Below, piece after piece: positions 44,841 to 55,000 of a stretch of DNA of 64,000 bases (position 1 is its first letter; each line of letters begins with the position of its first letter). The notes beneath the pieces are model-generated. The model was given only the letters and a program-made list of their open reading frames with translations. It searched no databases and had not been told where the DNA came from. The translations under genes were made by a program, and so were the position numbers. Source of the stretch: Aliidongia dinghuensis (lineage in GTDB: Bacteria > Pseudomonadota > Alphaproteobacteria > ATCC43930 > CGMCC-115725); NCBI RefSeq assembly GCF_014643535.1, contig NZ_BMJQ01000020.1, positions 62,001 to 126,000 of the forward strand. Reading direction: 5' to 3'.

Positions 44841-46153
44841 TGGCGCCCGTGCTGGACCAAGCATCGCCGCCCCAGGGCCTGTGGGCCGCGACCGGCCTTG
44901 CGGCCCGTCCGGCCGAAGCGGCGCGCTCGGACATCTCGACCGAGGTCGCCATCATCGGCGGCGGCTTCTGCGGGCTCTCGGCCGCCCTTCACCTTGCGGA
45001 ACGCGGCATCGAGGCGACGGTCCTCGAAGCCGAGGCGGCGGGCTGGGGTGCGTCGGGCCGAAACGGCGGCCAGGTCATTGCCGGCCTGAAGCTTGATCCG
45101 CGGGAGATGGTCGCGAAGTTCGGGCGGGAGCAGGGCCAAGCGCTGCACCGCTTCGGCGCCGCCACCGCCGACCTTGTGTTCTCAATCGTCGAGCGGTTCC
45201 AGATCCGCTGCGAGGCTCATCGCGACGGCTGGATTCAGGCGGCCCGCTCTGAGCCCGTGCTGGCGGCGATCCAGGCGCGCGCCGCCGACCTTGCGCACCA
45301 AGGCGAGGCGGTCGAGCTCATCGGGGCCGAACAAATCGCCGATCTGACCGGGACGCGTTTCTTCGCCGGCGGCATGCTCGACCGTCGGTCCGGCACCGTG
45401 CAGCCGCTGAGCTACGCCCGCGGCCTCGCCGCCGGCGCCGTCGCCACGGGCGCGCGCCTCGTGCACGGCTGCCGGGTCACGGGCCTCGCGCGCGAAGGCG
45501 GTCGCTGGCGGCTGGAGACCAGCGGCCCGAAAGCCAATGGCCCCACGGTGCGCGCCCGCCACGTGCTGATCGCGACCAACGCCTACCTGGGCGACCTCTA
45601 TCCCGTGCTCAAAACCGCAATGATTGTGGTCGAGAGCATCCAGATCGCGACCGAGCCGCTCTCCGCCGCACTCGACCGGGCAGTTCTGCCGAGCCGCCTG
45701 CCGGTGTCTGACCTCATGGATCTTGGCGTCTATTTTCGCCGCGATGACGCAGGCCGCTTCGTGATCGGCGGCAGCGGCAGCCTGACCGGCCGGACTTCGC
45801 CCGCGCTTTTCACCGCCCTTGCCCGCTCAGCCGGCGTGCTTTATCCGGCGCTCCGGCCCGAGCATTTCACCAGCCGCTGGGGCGGCAAACTGACGCTGAC
45901 ACCCGACCATCTGCCGCGCCTTGTCTCGCCCGAGCCCGGCCTCCATGTCGCCTACGGCTGCAACGGGCGCGGCGTGGCACTCATGACCATGATGGGCAAG
46001 CTCGCAGCCGCACGAATCGCCGGCGATGTTTCAGACGACCTGCCGATCGCGACCCTGCCGCCGGCCCGCTACCCGCTCCACACTCTGCGCCTGCCCGTGA
46101 TGATGGCCGTGCGGCGTGTCCGACGCCTGCGCCGCACCTTCGCCCGCGGCTAG
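44840..46153 (+). CDS. FAD-dependent oxidoreductase, PuuB-like paralogue
   Basis: A 437-residue DAO-family flavoprotein, paralogous to the gene just upstream and overlapping it by one base. The FAD motif is IIGGGFCGLSAALHLAERG and the PuuB-like motif GWGASGRNGGQVIAGLK. The C-terminal part reads WGGKLTLTPDHLPRL and YGCNGRGVALMTMMGKL. Two adjacent PuuB-type oxidases may split the work between putrescine- and spermidine-derived substrates or form a heteromer. Operon position and the aminotransferase 21 bp downstream support a polyamine role. Confidence 0.85.
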   Translation: MAPVLDQASPPQGLWAATGLAARPAEAARSDISTEVAIIGGGFCGLSAALHLAERGIEATVLEAEAAGWGASGRNGGQVIAGLKLDPREMVAKFGREQGQALHRFGAATADLVFSIVERFQIRCEAHRDGWIQAARSEPVLAAIQARAADLAHQGEAVELIGAEQIADLTGTRFFAGGMLDRRSGTVQPLSYARGLAAGAVATGARLVHGCRVTGLAREGGRWRLETSGPKANGPTVRARHVLIATNAYLGDLYPVLKTAMIVVESIQIATEPLSAALDRAVLPSRLPVSDLMDLGVYFRRDDAGRFVIGGSGSLTGRTSPALFTALARSAGVLYPALRPEHFTSRWGGKLTLTPDHLPRLVSPEPGLHVAYGCNGRGVALMTMMGKLAAARIAGDVSDDLPIATLPPARYPLHTLRLPVMMAVRRVRRLRRTFARG

Positions 46154-46174
46154 TGCCGCCCGAGGAGATCTTGA

Positions 46175-47554
46175 ATGGACCTGCCGAACTCGCTTCACGC
46201 CCGCGACATCGCGCACGTGCTGCATCCCTATACCAATCTCAGCCTGCATCGGACCGAAGGGCCGCTCATCATCGAGCGCGGCGACGGCATCCATGTCGTA
46301 GACGACCAGGGCAACCGCTACATCGAGGCGATGAGCGGCCTGTTTTGCGCCTCGCTGGGCTTTAGCGAGCAGCGCCTCGTCGAGGCAGCGGTCCGGCAGA
46401 TGAGCGCACTGCCGTTCTACCATTCGTTCGGGCACAAATCGAACCAGCCGGTCGTCGAGTTGGCCGAACGGCTGCTCGCAATGGCGCCGGTGCCGATGTC
46501 CAAGGTGTTCTTCGCCAATTCCGGCTCGGAGGCGAACGACACGGCGGTCAAGCTCGTCTGGTACTATCACAACGCCATCGGCAAGCCCGACAAGAAGAAG
46601 ATCATCTCGCGCATCAAGGCCTATCACGGCGTCACGGTCGCAACCGCGAGCCTGACGGGCCTTCCGAACAATCATCGCGACTTCGACCTGCCGATCGCGC
46701 GCATCCTGCACACGGACTGCCCCGGCTATTATCGATTTGGCCGGCCGGGCGAGAGCGAAGAGGAGTTCGCGACCCGCTGCGCCCAGTCGCTGGAGGATCT
46801 CATCCTGCGCGAAGGGCCGGACACGGTCGGTGCCTTCATCGCCGAGCCGGTGATGGTGTCCGGCGGCTGCATCGTGCCACCGGCAACGTATTTCGCGAAG
46901 GTCCAGGCCGTCCTGAAGAAATACGACGTGCTGCTGATCGCCGACGAGGTCATCTGCGGCTTCGGCCGGACCGGCAACATGTTCGGCAGCGAGACCTTCG
47001 GGCTCGAGCCCGACATGATGACGATGGCGAAGCAGCTCTCGGCCGCCTATCAGCCGATCTCGGCGCTCATGGTCAACGCCAGGATCTTCGAGGCGATGGT
47101 GGCGGAAAGCGAGAAGATCGGCACGTTCGGCCACGGCTTCACCTATAGCGGCCACCCGGTCGCCGCGGCGGTGGCACTCGAGACGCTCAAGATCTATGAG
47201 GAGCGCGACATCCTCGGCCATGTGCGCGCCATAGCGCCTCGCTTCCAGGCGGCGCTCCGGCGGCTCGGCGAACATCCACTGGTCGGCGAGGCACGCGGCG
47301 TCGGGCTCGTCGGCACGCTCGAGCTGGTGCAGGACAAGCAGACCCGCGAGAATTTCCCGCCAGCCATGGCGGTCGCAGCCCAAGCCGGCAAGCTCGCCCA
47401 AGCCCACGGCGTCATCACCCGTGGCATGGGCGACAATTTCAATCTTTGTCCGCCGCTCATCATCACCGAGCGGGAACTCGACGACCTGATGGTCCGTGTC
47501 GAGCGGACGCTTGACGATACAGCCCGTTGGCTCGACGCCAGCGCGCACCGGTAA
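46175..47554 (+). CDS. Class III aminotransferase, probable putrescine/GABA-pyruvate transaminase
   Basis: A 459-residue class III omega-aminotransferase, close in style to SpuC-type putrescine-pyruvate aminotransferases. Features are FANSGSEANDTAVKLVWYY, AYHGVTVATASLTGL, cofactor aspartate in IADEVICGFGRTG, PLP lysine in TMAKQLSAAYQPISA, and GHGFTYSGHPVAAAVALET. It would convert putrescine or GABA to the corresponding semialdehyde, which GabD then oxidises. The ribosome site GAGGAG precedes the ATG. Confidence 0.87.
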   Translation: MDLPNSLHARDIAHVLHPYTNLSLHRTEGPLIIERGDGIHVVDDQGNRYIEAMSGLFCASLGFSEQRLVEAAVRQMSALPFYHSFGHKSNQPVVELAERLLAMAPVPMSKVFFANSGSEANDTAVKLVWYYHNAIGKPDKKKIISRIKAYHGVTVATASLTGLPNNHRDFDLPIARILHTDCPGYYRFGRPGESEEEFATRCAQSLEDLILREGPDTVGAFIAEPVMVSGGCIVPPATYFAKVQAVLKKYDVLLIADEVICGFGRTGNMFGSETFGLEPDMMTMAKQLSAAYQPISALMVNARIFEAMVAESEKIGTFGHGFTYSGHPVAAAVALETLKIYEERDILGHVRAIAPRFQAALRRLGEHPLVGEARGVGLVGTLELVQDKQTRENFPPAMAVAAQAGKLAQAHGVITRGMGDNFNLCPPLIITERELDDLMVRVERTLDDTARWLDASAHR

Positions 47555-47567
47555 GAGGTCGCGCACC

Positions 47568-49151
47568 ATGCGAAATTTCGAGAACTCGGGACGGTCGCTC
47601 GCGGCGGGCCGGCACGGAATGGCGGCGACCTCTCATCCAACGGCGACCCTGGCGGCACTCGATATTCTTCGCGACGGCGGGAACGCGATGGACGCCGCCG
47701 TCGCTGCCTGCGCCGTGCAATCGGTCGTCGAAGCCGGGTCGACGGGCATTGGCGGGGACTGCTTCGTCCTGCTGTCCAGAGAGGGTTCGGAGGATATCGT
47801 CGCCTACAACGGCTCCGGCCGCAGTCCAGCAGCGGCAACGGCAGCCTGGTATCGCGACCGAGGGATGACCGCGCTGCCCCGTCAGTCGCCACATGCCGTG
47901 ACCGTGCCGGGCGCGGTCGAGGCCTGGGCTCGGCTCGTTCATGACCATGGACGCTTGGACCTGGGCCGGCTTCTGAAGCCGGCCATTGAGCTCGCCCGTG
48001 ACGGATATGTCCTGACACCGCGCGTCGCGCGCGATCTCTCGCTGCAGGCGGAACTGCTGTCACGCAATCCGGCGGCGGCCGCTACATTCCTGGCCGGGGA
48101 AAGCGCGCCCGAAATGGGCAGCACCCAGCGCCAACCGGCGCTTGCCGAGACTTTGACTGCGATCAGCCGCCATGGACCGAGCGCGTTCTACACAGGTGCC
48201 GTGGCCGAGGACATGGTCGAAACCCTGCGGGATCTGGGCGGGCTCCACACCCTGGCAGACTTCGCCGCCGCCGCGGGAGAATATGTAACGCCGATCTCCG
48301 CCGACTACCGCGGCCACACGGTCTACGAATGCCCGCCGAACGGCCAGGGCGTCGTGGCGCTGATGATCCTCAAGATCCTGTCACGCTTCCGGCCGTCGGG
48401 CGATCCACTCGCCGTCGAAAACCTCCACCGCGAGATCGAGGCGACCCGGCTTGCCTATGCCGCCCGGGATGCCTTTGTTGCCGATGGCACGGTTCCGGTC
48501 CAGCACCTGCTGTCGGACAGATTTGCCGCGGATCTCGCGGACCGCATCGATCCGGAGCGGGCGCTCGACCCGTTGCCGGCTTTCGACACGGTCGAGCACA
48601 AGGACACGGTCTACATCGCCGTGGTCGACAAGGACCGAAACGCGGTCAGCTTCATCAACTCGATCTTCCACCCGTACGGTAGCGGGATCATGAGCCGACG
48701 CTCGGGCGTGCTATTCCACAACCGAGGCCAGAGTTTCTCGCTTGAGAGAGGTCATCCGAACGAACTCGCGCCGAGGAAGCGCCCCATGCATACGATCATC
48801 CCTGGGATGGTCGCGAAGAATGGCCGCGTCGTCATGCCGTTCGGCGTCATGGGCGGCCACTACCAAGCTATGGGCCATGCCCATCTGCTGTCGAAGATCT
48901 TTGATTTCGGCATGGATTTGCAGAGCGCCATTGAATTGCCGCGGCTCTTTCCCCTGCCCGGAGGCAAGAGCGTCGAAGCGGAGGAGCGGCTGCGCAACAG
49001 CATCGGTGGCGAATTGGAGCGTCGGGGATTCAAGGTCCAGCCGCCAAATTGGGCCATTGGCGGCGCGCAGGCGATCTGGATTGACTGGGAGCGCGGCACA
49101 TTGCTCGGCGGCTCCGACCCGAGGAAGGATGGTTGTGCACTGGGCCTCTAG
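47568..49151 (+). CDS. Gamma-glutamyltransferase family protein (YwrD-like)
   Basis: A 527-residue Ntn-hydrolase of the gamma-glutamyltransferase family, which self-cleaves so that a threonine becomes the N-terminal nucleophile. The likely nucleophile is T347 in EHKDTVYIAVVDKD. The usual TTHYSVVD is replaced by TVYIAVVD, as in YwrD-like members. There is no signal peptide, so it should be cytoplasmic. ATG 47568 is preferred over an earlier in-frame start inside the aminotransferase gene. In a polyamine cluster without PuuD it may hydrolyse gamma-glutamyl intermediates. Its stop codon lies inside the dispersed repeat at 49148. Confidence 0.85.
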   Translation: MRNFENSGRSLAAGRHGMAATSHPTATLAALDILRDGGNAMDAAVAACAVQSVVEAGSTGIGGDCFVLLSREGSEDIVAYNGSGRSPAAATAAWYRDRGMTALPRQSPHAVTVPGAVEAWARLVHDHGRLDLGRLLKPAIELARDGYVLTPRVARDLSLQAELLSRNPAAAATFLAGESAPEMGSTQRQPALAETLTAISRHGPSAFYTGAVAEDMVETLRDLGGLHTLADFAAAAGEYVTPISADYRGHTVYECPPNGQGVVALMILKILSRFRPSGDPLAVENLHREIEATRLAYAARDAFVADGTVPVQHLLSDRFAADLADRIDPERALDPLPAFDTVEHKDTVYIAVVDKDRNAVSFINSIFHPYGSGIMSRRSGVLFHNRGQSFSLERGHPNELAPRKRPMHTIIPGMVAKNGRVVMPFGVMGGHYQAMGHAHLLSKIFDFGMDLQSAIELPRLFPLPGGKSVEAEERLRNSIGGELERRGFKVQPPNWAIGGAQAIWIDWERGTLLGGSDPRKDGCALGL

Positions 49152-49232
49152 AGCCGGATCGGAATGAGTGGAATCGCTTGGCGATCCACTCATTTCGTGA
49201 ATCCGTCTCTAATCAAATAGTTAGAGCGCGAT
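49148..49232. repeat. Dispersed hairpin repeat, copy B (inverted relative to copy A)
   Basis: The 85-bp partner of 36564-36648 in opposite orientation, 81 of 85 bases identical. AATGAGTGG (49163-49171) and CCACTCATT (49186-49194), with inner ATCGC/GCGAT arms, form a near-perfect hairpin. It overlaps the last codons of the gamma-glutamyltransferase gene and supplies its TAG stop. Confidence 0.85.
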
Positions 49233-49272
49233 TCACGCATTGGCTGGTTCCAGCCAATGCGACCGCGCTCTA
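49222..49272. repeat. Long hairpin adjoining repeat copy B
   Basis: Outer arms TAGAGCGCG (49222-49230) and CGCGCTCTA (49264-49272) enclose inner arms CGCATTGGCTGG (49236-49247) and CCAGCCAATGCG (49250-49261) with a two-base loop. This is a second palindromic unit abutting the shared repeat and has no counterpart at copy A. The remaining ~110 bp up to the molybdoenzyme gene show nothing recognisable. Confidence 0.75.
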
Positions 49273-49383
49273 GCCCAAAGGGAGCGTTCACGCGGCGCGA
49301 AGCAGCGAGCTGATGGAATACTCTCGGCGCCGCTCGTGCCCGCTCCCGTTTGTTCAGGGATGACCGCCCAATCGGCCGCGGGA

Positions 49384-51702
49384 TCAGAGCGGATCGAAGG
49401 CGCGGATCGGCGGCAGGTTGCCGGTGAACCGCTCCACCTCGACTGTCGTGAGCTGCCCGGTGCAGCCCTGGGCCAGGTTTGATGTGCCGACGTCCTGCGT
49501 CAGGACATTCGGATTGCCGTGCACGCACATGGGCTTGCCCTCGACGGGATCGACCGGGTCATACCATGCCCCCGTCGGGAGCTGGATCACGCCCTGCCGG
49601 ATATCCTCGGTCAGATGCACGCCAGCGAGGCAGGCGCCGCGCTCGTTGAACAGGCGAATGATGTCGCCGTCCGCGATCCCGCGTACCGCCGCATCAGCCG
49701 GATGCATCCGGGCCACTTCCCGGTCCCGGTGCTTCGCGTCCATGCTGTGCCCGCCGAAATCGAGCTGGCTGTGCAGGCGCGTGGCCGGCTGATTGGCAAC
49801 CAGGTGCAACGGCGCCGGGGCGCTCGGGCAGTTGGCCGGGCCAAGCCAGGCCGCATGGCCCGGGCAGGTGGCCTCGCCGAAGCTTGCGATGGTCTCGGAG
49901 AAGATTTCGATCCGCCCGCTCGGCGTCACCAGCGGGGCCTGGTCCGGATCTGCCCTGAACGCACGCAGCCGGCCGCCGTCATCTGCCTGCTGCGGCAGGT
50001 CGAAGCCATCCCCCGCCCAGAAAGTCTCGAAATCCGGTGCGGGAAGGCCTTGTTCTTTCAGGGCCGCGCGGGTCGGCTCGTAGAGATGCTCGAGCCATTG
50101 GCGCGTCGTGCGGCCCTCCGTGAAGGCTTCCCGCCTGCCGAGCCGTTCTGCCAGATCGGCAAAGATGGCGTAGTCGTCGCGGGCCTCTCCGAACGGTTCC
50201 GCGACCGGCCGCATCGGCACGAGCAGCGGGTCGTGCGTGTTGCCGCCGATATCTTCCCGCTCCAGGGTCATGGTGCAGGGCAGGATGAAATCCGCGTGTC
50301 GTGCCGTCGCGGTCAGGCCGAGCTCATGCACCACCAGCGTATCGACGCGCGCGAACGCCTGGCGCAACCGGTCCAGGTCCTGGTGATGATGGAAGGGATT
50401 GCCGCCGGCCCAATAGACCAGCCGGATGTCCGGGTAAGTCCGGGTCTCGCCGTTGTAGCGATACGGGGCACCGGGGTGGAGCAGCATATCGGCGATGCGG
50501 GCGACCGGGATGTAGTCGCGGATGCCGTTTCGCCCCTGCGGCAAGGTCGGCATCGGCACCGCATTGGTGCGCCGCCCATAATAGGCGATGGCACCGAGCG
50601 CATAGCCGAAGCCGCCGCCCGGCAGCCCGATCTGGCCGAGTGCCGAGGCGAGCACCGCGCCCATCCAGACCGGCTGTTCGCCGAACCGTGCCCGCTGCAG
50701 GGAATGCGACACGACGACCAGGACGCGCTTCCCAGCCAACCGCCGGGCCAGGTCGACGATGGTTTCGGCCGGCACGCCGGTCAGCGGTGCTGCCCAGGCG
50801 GCATCCTTGGGCTGGTTGTCGGTCTCGCCGAGGAGGTAGCGCTCGAACATTGCCCAGCCGACGGTGTAGCGGTCGAGGAACGCCCGGTCATGCAGCCCCT
50901 CGGCGACCAGCGTATGGACCAGGGCCAGCATCAGTGCCGTGTCCGTGCCCGGCTCGCTGCTGATCCATTCCGCACCCGCCTCGTCCGGCAAATCGGCCCG
51001 CAGCGGGCCGACGAGGACAAACTCGCACCCGCGCGCCCGGGCGCGCGCCATCGCACCGCGCTCGACATGGCGGCTGATGCCGCCGCCCGCGATCATGCTG
51101 TTCTTGAGCGCCATGCCGCCGAAGGCGAGGACGAGGTCGCTGTGCTCGGCGACCTGCTCCCAGGACACGTTGCGCTTGGTCAGGTCCTCATAGTCACCGA
51201 TGATATGCGGCACCAGGACGGAGGATGCGCCGGAGCTGTAGCTGTTGACCGAGCGGACATAGCCGCCCATGGCGGTGTTGAGGAAACGATGCACCTGGCT
51301 CTGGGCGTGATGGAACCGCCCGGCGCTCGACCAGCCGTAGGAGCCGCCGAACACGGCGCCCGGTCCGTGCCCGTCGCGCACCCGGGCGAGTTCGCCGCCC
51401 AGGAGATCGAGCGCTTTTCCCCACGACACGGGGACGAACTCGTCGCGCCCCCGGCGCGGGTCGGGCCCGGGCCCTTGCTCCAGCCAGCCGCGGCGGATCA
51501 TGGGCTGGGCGACCCTCGCCCGATGCCTGAGGGCTGCGGGAAAATTCTGCAGGATGCCGTTCGGGTCGGGATCGGCCGGATGCGGCCGCACTTCGAGCCG
51601 CCCTTCCTTCCAGCGCGCCGAGAAGGCGCCCCAGTGCGAGTTGTGCGGCACGAAATCGGTCTCGGGTCCAGTGTCGTCTCGAGAAAACAGCGTGGTCGAC
51701 AT
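49384..51702 (-). CDS. Cytoplasmic molybdopterin oxidoreductase, biotin/methionine-sulfoxide reductase-like (BisC)
   Basis: A 772-residue DMSO-reductase-family molybdoenzyme. It lacks both a twin-arginine signal and an N-terminal Fe-S cysteine motif, as in BisC. Y122 and W124 in GGSYGWSSAGR match the DMSO-reductase active-site pair, and S156 in NSYSSGAS is the probable molybdenum ligand. Molybdopterin-guanine-dinucleotide contacts are plausible in WAGGNPFHHHQDL and the C-terminal domain. AAGGA precedes the ATG. It would reduce S- or N-oxides such as methionine or biotin sulfoxide. It stands alone on the minus strand, with an IS remnant immediately upstream of its start. Confidence 0.85.
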   Translation of the reverse strand: MSTTLFSRDDTGPETDFVPHNSHWGAFSARWKEGRLEVRPHPADPDPNGILQNFPAALRHRARVAQPMIRRGWLEQGPGPDPRRGRDEFVPVSWGKALDLLGGELARVRDGHGPGAVFGGSYGWSSAGRFHHAQSQVHRFLNTAMGGYVRSVNSYSSGASSVLVPHIIGDYEDLTKRNVSWEQVAEHSDLVLAFGGMALKNSMIAGGGISRHVERGAMARARARGCEFVLVGPLRADLPDEAGAEWISSEPGTDTALMLALVHTLVAEGLHDRAFLDRYTVGWAMFERYLLGETDNQPKDAAWAAPLTGVPAETIVDLARRLAGKRVLVVVSHSLQRARFGEQPVWMGAVLASALGQIGLPGGGFGYALGAIAYYGRRTNAVPMPTLPQGRNGIRDYIPVARIADMLLHPGAPYRYNGETRTYPDIRLVYWAGGNPFHHHQDLDRLRQAFARVDTLVVHELGLTATARHADFILPCTMTLEREDIGGNTHDPLLVPMRPVAEPFGEARDDYAIFADLAERLGRREAFTEGRTTRQWLEHLYEPTRAALKEQGLPAPDFETFWAGDGFDLPQQADDGGRLRAFRADPDQAPLVTPSGRIEIFSETIASFGEATCPGHAAWLGPANCPSAPAPLHLVANQPATRLHSQLDFGGHSMDAKHRDREVARMHPADAAVRGIADGDIIRLFNERGACLAGVHLTEDIRQGVIQLPTGAWYDPVDPVEGKPMCVHGNPNVLTQDVGTSNLAQGCTGQLTTVEVERFTGNLPPIRAFDPL

Positions 51703-51729
51703 GGGGAGATCCTTATCCGTTGCCTGGTA

Positions 51730-51894
51730 CGCCGGTGCCGGGCGTGCCCATCGAGCGTCTCAAGCTCATTGTGCAGATCCCCAAGCACCGCATTGGCAAT
51801 CTCAAAGATCGGCCGTAGCGGATGATCCTGCCGCAACCGTGCCCGAAGGCCATATAGGGAAGCAAGGCCCCGACCGCACGTCAGCCCCGCGCAT
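51730..51894 (-). pseudogene. Frameshifted N-terminal remnant of an insertion-sequence transposase
   Basis: On the minus strand an ATG at 51894, preceded by GGGAGG, reads MRGADVRSG. After a one-base frame change near the G-run at about 51867 it continues SLYGLRARLRQDHPLRPI and FEIANAVLGDL. This resembles the N terminus of IS5/IS1182-type transposases (MRG.D.RSG..F.Y...RV..DHPLR.I...), which normally run for 350-500 residues. Here the similarity stops near 51730, just before the molybdoenzyme start. I read it as the scar of a deleted insertion sequence. The rest of 51703-52087 shows no convincing gene. Confidence 0.5.
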
Positions 51895-52087
51895 CCCGTC
51901 CTCCCTCCGAAGCTCGCGCCACAAAGGGAATCACGTTCGGCCCCACGGTACCACCTTCTTGTTCGACAGCCTGCCAGGCCCGACACATCTGCTCCAGGAG
52001 GCCGTCAGCGACAAGGCGCGGCACGCCCTCATGGCGGCCGATGCCGCCGAACGCATCGCGTCGCCGCTGCCCGAGAGGTATGGAGCC

Positions 52088-55000
52088 CTAAAGAGAGCCG
52101 GGTTGACTGGTAACGCGATCCAGCCCCTGCCTTTCCTGCTCCGTCAGTGCGCTTTTCTGCTGCTCTGTCAGCTTGCCATTGCCAAGCATATGGACAGCGC
52201 TATCGGGATCGTAGCTCTGCACATCTTGCTTCCGCCGACGGCTGTCGTTCCGCTGTTCCCGGGCCGGCGAACTTTCGCCGCCGCCATAGCCGATGACCTC
52301 GACGGTAATGATCGAGGGCAGGTCCTGCGCCGGTGAGCGGTTGCTTTGCCTGGCCGCGTCGGCGGCGGCATTGGCCGCGGCGCCGGCCGCGTTGGACGCG
52401 GAGCTTAGCGCGCCGACATCGATGGTGGCCGCCTTCGGCACGCCGATCGTCTGGCCCTGGACTTGGGCGTTGGCGGCGTTGGCGACGAACTGGGCGGCGA
52501 CGATCAGGTTGCCCGACGAGCGGATGCCGGCGGCACCGAAGTCGACCGTGCCGCGCGGCGCGATGGTCTCGACATTGGCCGAGGGCGCTCCGGGGATGGT
52601 CTGCAGCGTGGCGATGCCGGCGCCGGTTACCGCACCCCGCGCGTCGCGCGTGCAGTAGAAGTCGCTGTCGCAGACATAGATCGGGGGCGGCACGTCGGCG
52701 AGGGTCTTCGAGCCCTTGCCGGCATTAATATCGCCGTTCGACGACCAGATGGTGATGGCACCGCCCTGCTCGGTGAAGATCCGGCTCTGCGCCAGGAGCA
52801 CGCTCCGGTCGGTGAAGATGTCGATCGCCCCCTGCTCGAGCGTGAGCACGCCCTGGGTGGCGGCCGACTTGCCGGTCGCGGGCGGTGCCGAGCTGCCGCC
52901 GATAAGCGCCTCGCCGCCAGGGCCCAGGAGCGCGATGTTGCCGCCCTGCTGGGTCTGGATGGTGGTGTTGCGGATGTCGAGATCGCCGGTCGAGACCAGG
53001 GTCTCGGCACCCTGCTTGCCGCCGTACAGGCTGTTGGCGGTGTAGCCCATCGCCGCCGGGAACAGCGTGTTGATGGCCTGATAGCCGCGCGCGTACTGGT
53101 GATAATAGGAGCTCGACGGATCGTTGTAGTCGACGCCGACCTGGGTCAGCACGGTGAACAGCGCCTGCCGGTTGAAGCGCTGCTGTGCCGCTTCAGGCAG
53201 GGCCTGGAACTCGGCCCAGGCCTGGTTCAGCGTCAGCGTCACCGACGGCTTGTCCTTCTTGAGCCCGGTATCGATGCCGGTCCCCTCGTCCCAGGTCTCC
53301 ATGAAGGCGACGAGCGCCTGCTCGACCGCCGGTGTCGCGACCGCCGGATCGACATAGGCCTTGATGAAGGCGGCGTTGGCGACGCCCTTGCCCACGCCGA
53401 ACAGCACGTCGATATCGGCGCTCTCGTGCGGCAGGTAGGGGTCGATGGCGTTGCCGACGGCAACGATACCGGTAGCAACGCCGGTGGTCCCGTTGGCGGC
53501 GTTCGTGGTCGTGTAGGACGGCGTGAGCGGGCCGATATTGCGACCGGCCTCGACGTCGAAGCTGCCCGGCCCACCCGTTTGCAAGCTCGGAACCGGCGCA
53601 TTCGTGTCCGCGGCAAGGTTGGGGCTGTCCCAGATGTCCCGGCCGGCGATGATGCGGGTGATGTCGTCCTGGCGCAGGTTCTGGCCGCGGAAGTCGAGGT
53701 TGGTGATGTCCTGCCCGGCCCGGATCTCGGCCGGCTTGTCGACCGAGAGGGTGATGAGGCGGTCATACAAGCCGCTCCCGTCGGACGCCACCATGCCGTC
53801 GGTGATGCTGCCGGTGAGGCTGTAGATGCGCACGGGCTGGCTGTCGCCGGCATGGAGTGCCGTCGGCGAGTGATCGACCAGCGCGGGCGACAGGAGATTG
53901 AAGTCGAACACGCCGGAGCTGGTGTTCATGTTGATCGGCATAGGGTTGAGCGGCGACGGCAGGGCCGCGGGCGAGGCGTCGATCATGCCGAACTGCAGGT
54001 CGGCGTAGTTGGAGTTGGGCGTCCGCTGGAAGGAGATCGACTGGTCGGCGATCAGGCTGAGCTGGCCGGTCGCGGACGGATAGAGCTGGCCGGCGCGATC
54101 GATCGAGAGAGCGCCGTTGAACGCCGTGAACGTCACCGTCGCGGGCAGTATGTTGCTGTCGTCGTTGACGGTCGCACCGGGGGTGCCGGCGTCGATCGGC
54201 GAAAGGTCGGTCAGCGAGTTCAGCGCCACGGCGCCGGTGGTCGAGACCACGTTGACGGCCGAGCGCGCCGAATAGCTCTGCGCGTCGGCGAGCCAGGTGG
54301 CGGTCTGCGCGCTATAGCCGTTCTGCAGCGTGGTTCCCTGGATGTAGGACGGATTGACGATCGCGCCGATATCCGCGCCCTGACGGGCGGTGACATCGAG
54401 CACCCCGTCCTGCACGGCGAGAATGGTCGAGACGCCCTCGGTCGTCCCGAATAAGACATTGAGGATGTGCGTCAGCCCGCCGGACGCGATCTGGCCACCG
54501 GCGGTGATCGTGCCGGTGCCCTTGGCGACGAAATAGTCGCCGGCGAGGATGTTGCCGCCGGCTGTCACCGTCAGGTCGCCGCCGCCGACCGTGTTGACCG
54601 TCGCGCCGCCGTTCGGGAGATACCAGCTGGTCGGCAGCGACACGGCCAGGTTCTGGATATTGCCGCCGGCGGAGATCGCGACATCGCCGCCGACGCTCAT
54701 GACGCCCTGGTCGAACGCGCCGAAGTTGATCGAGGCCTGGGTGACCTGGCCGTTGGACGACCGGACGTTGCCGGTCTGCATCCAGGGCCACCAGAACTGG
54801 CTGATGGCGTCCCCCGAGCCCGTGACGCTCTCGACGCCGGTGATGTCGTTGCCGGCGTGGATCGAGATATTGCCCGCCGCATCCGGATTGACGGCGCTGG
54901 TCGCGAGCACATCGTAGGCACCGAAACCGCTCTTTCCGGGGACGATGCTCGCACTGATCCCGAGGGGCGCACCCGCCGCCGGCGCCCCGGCCGTGTAGAT

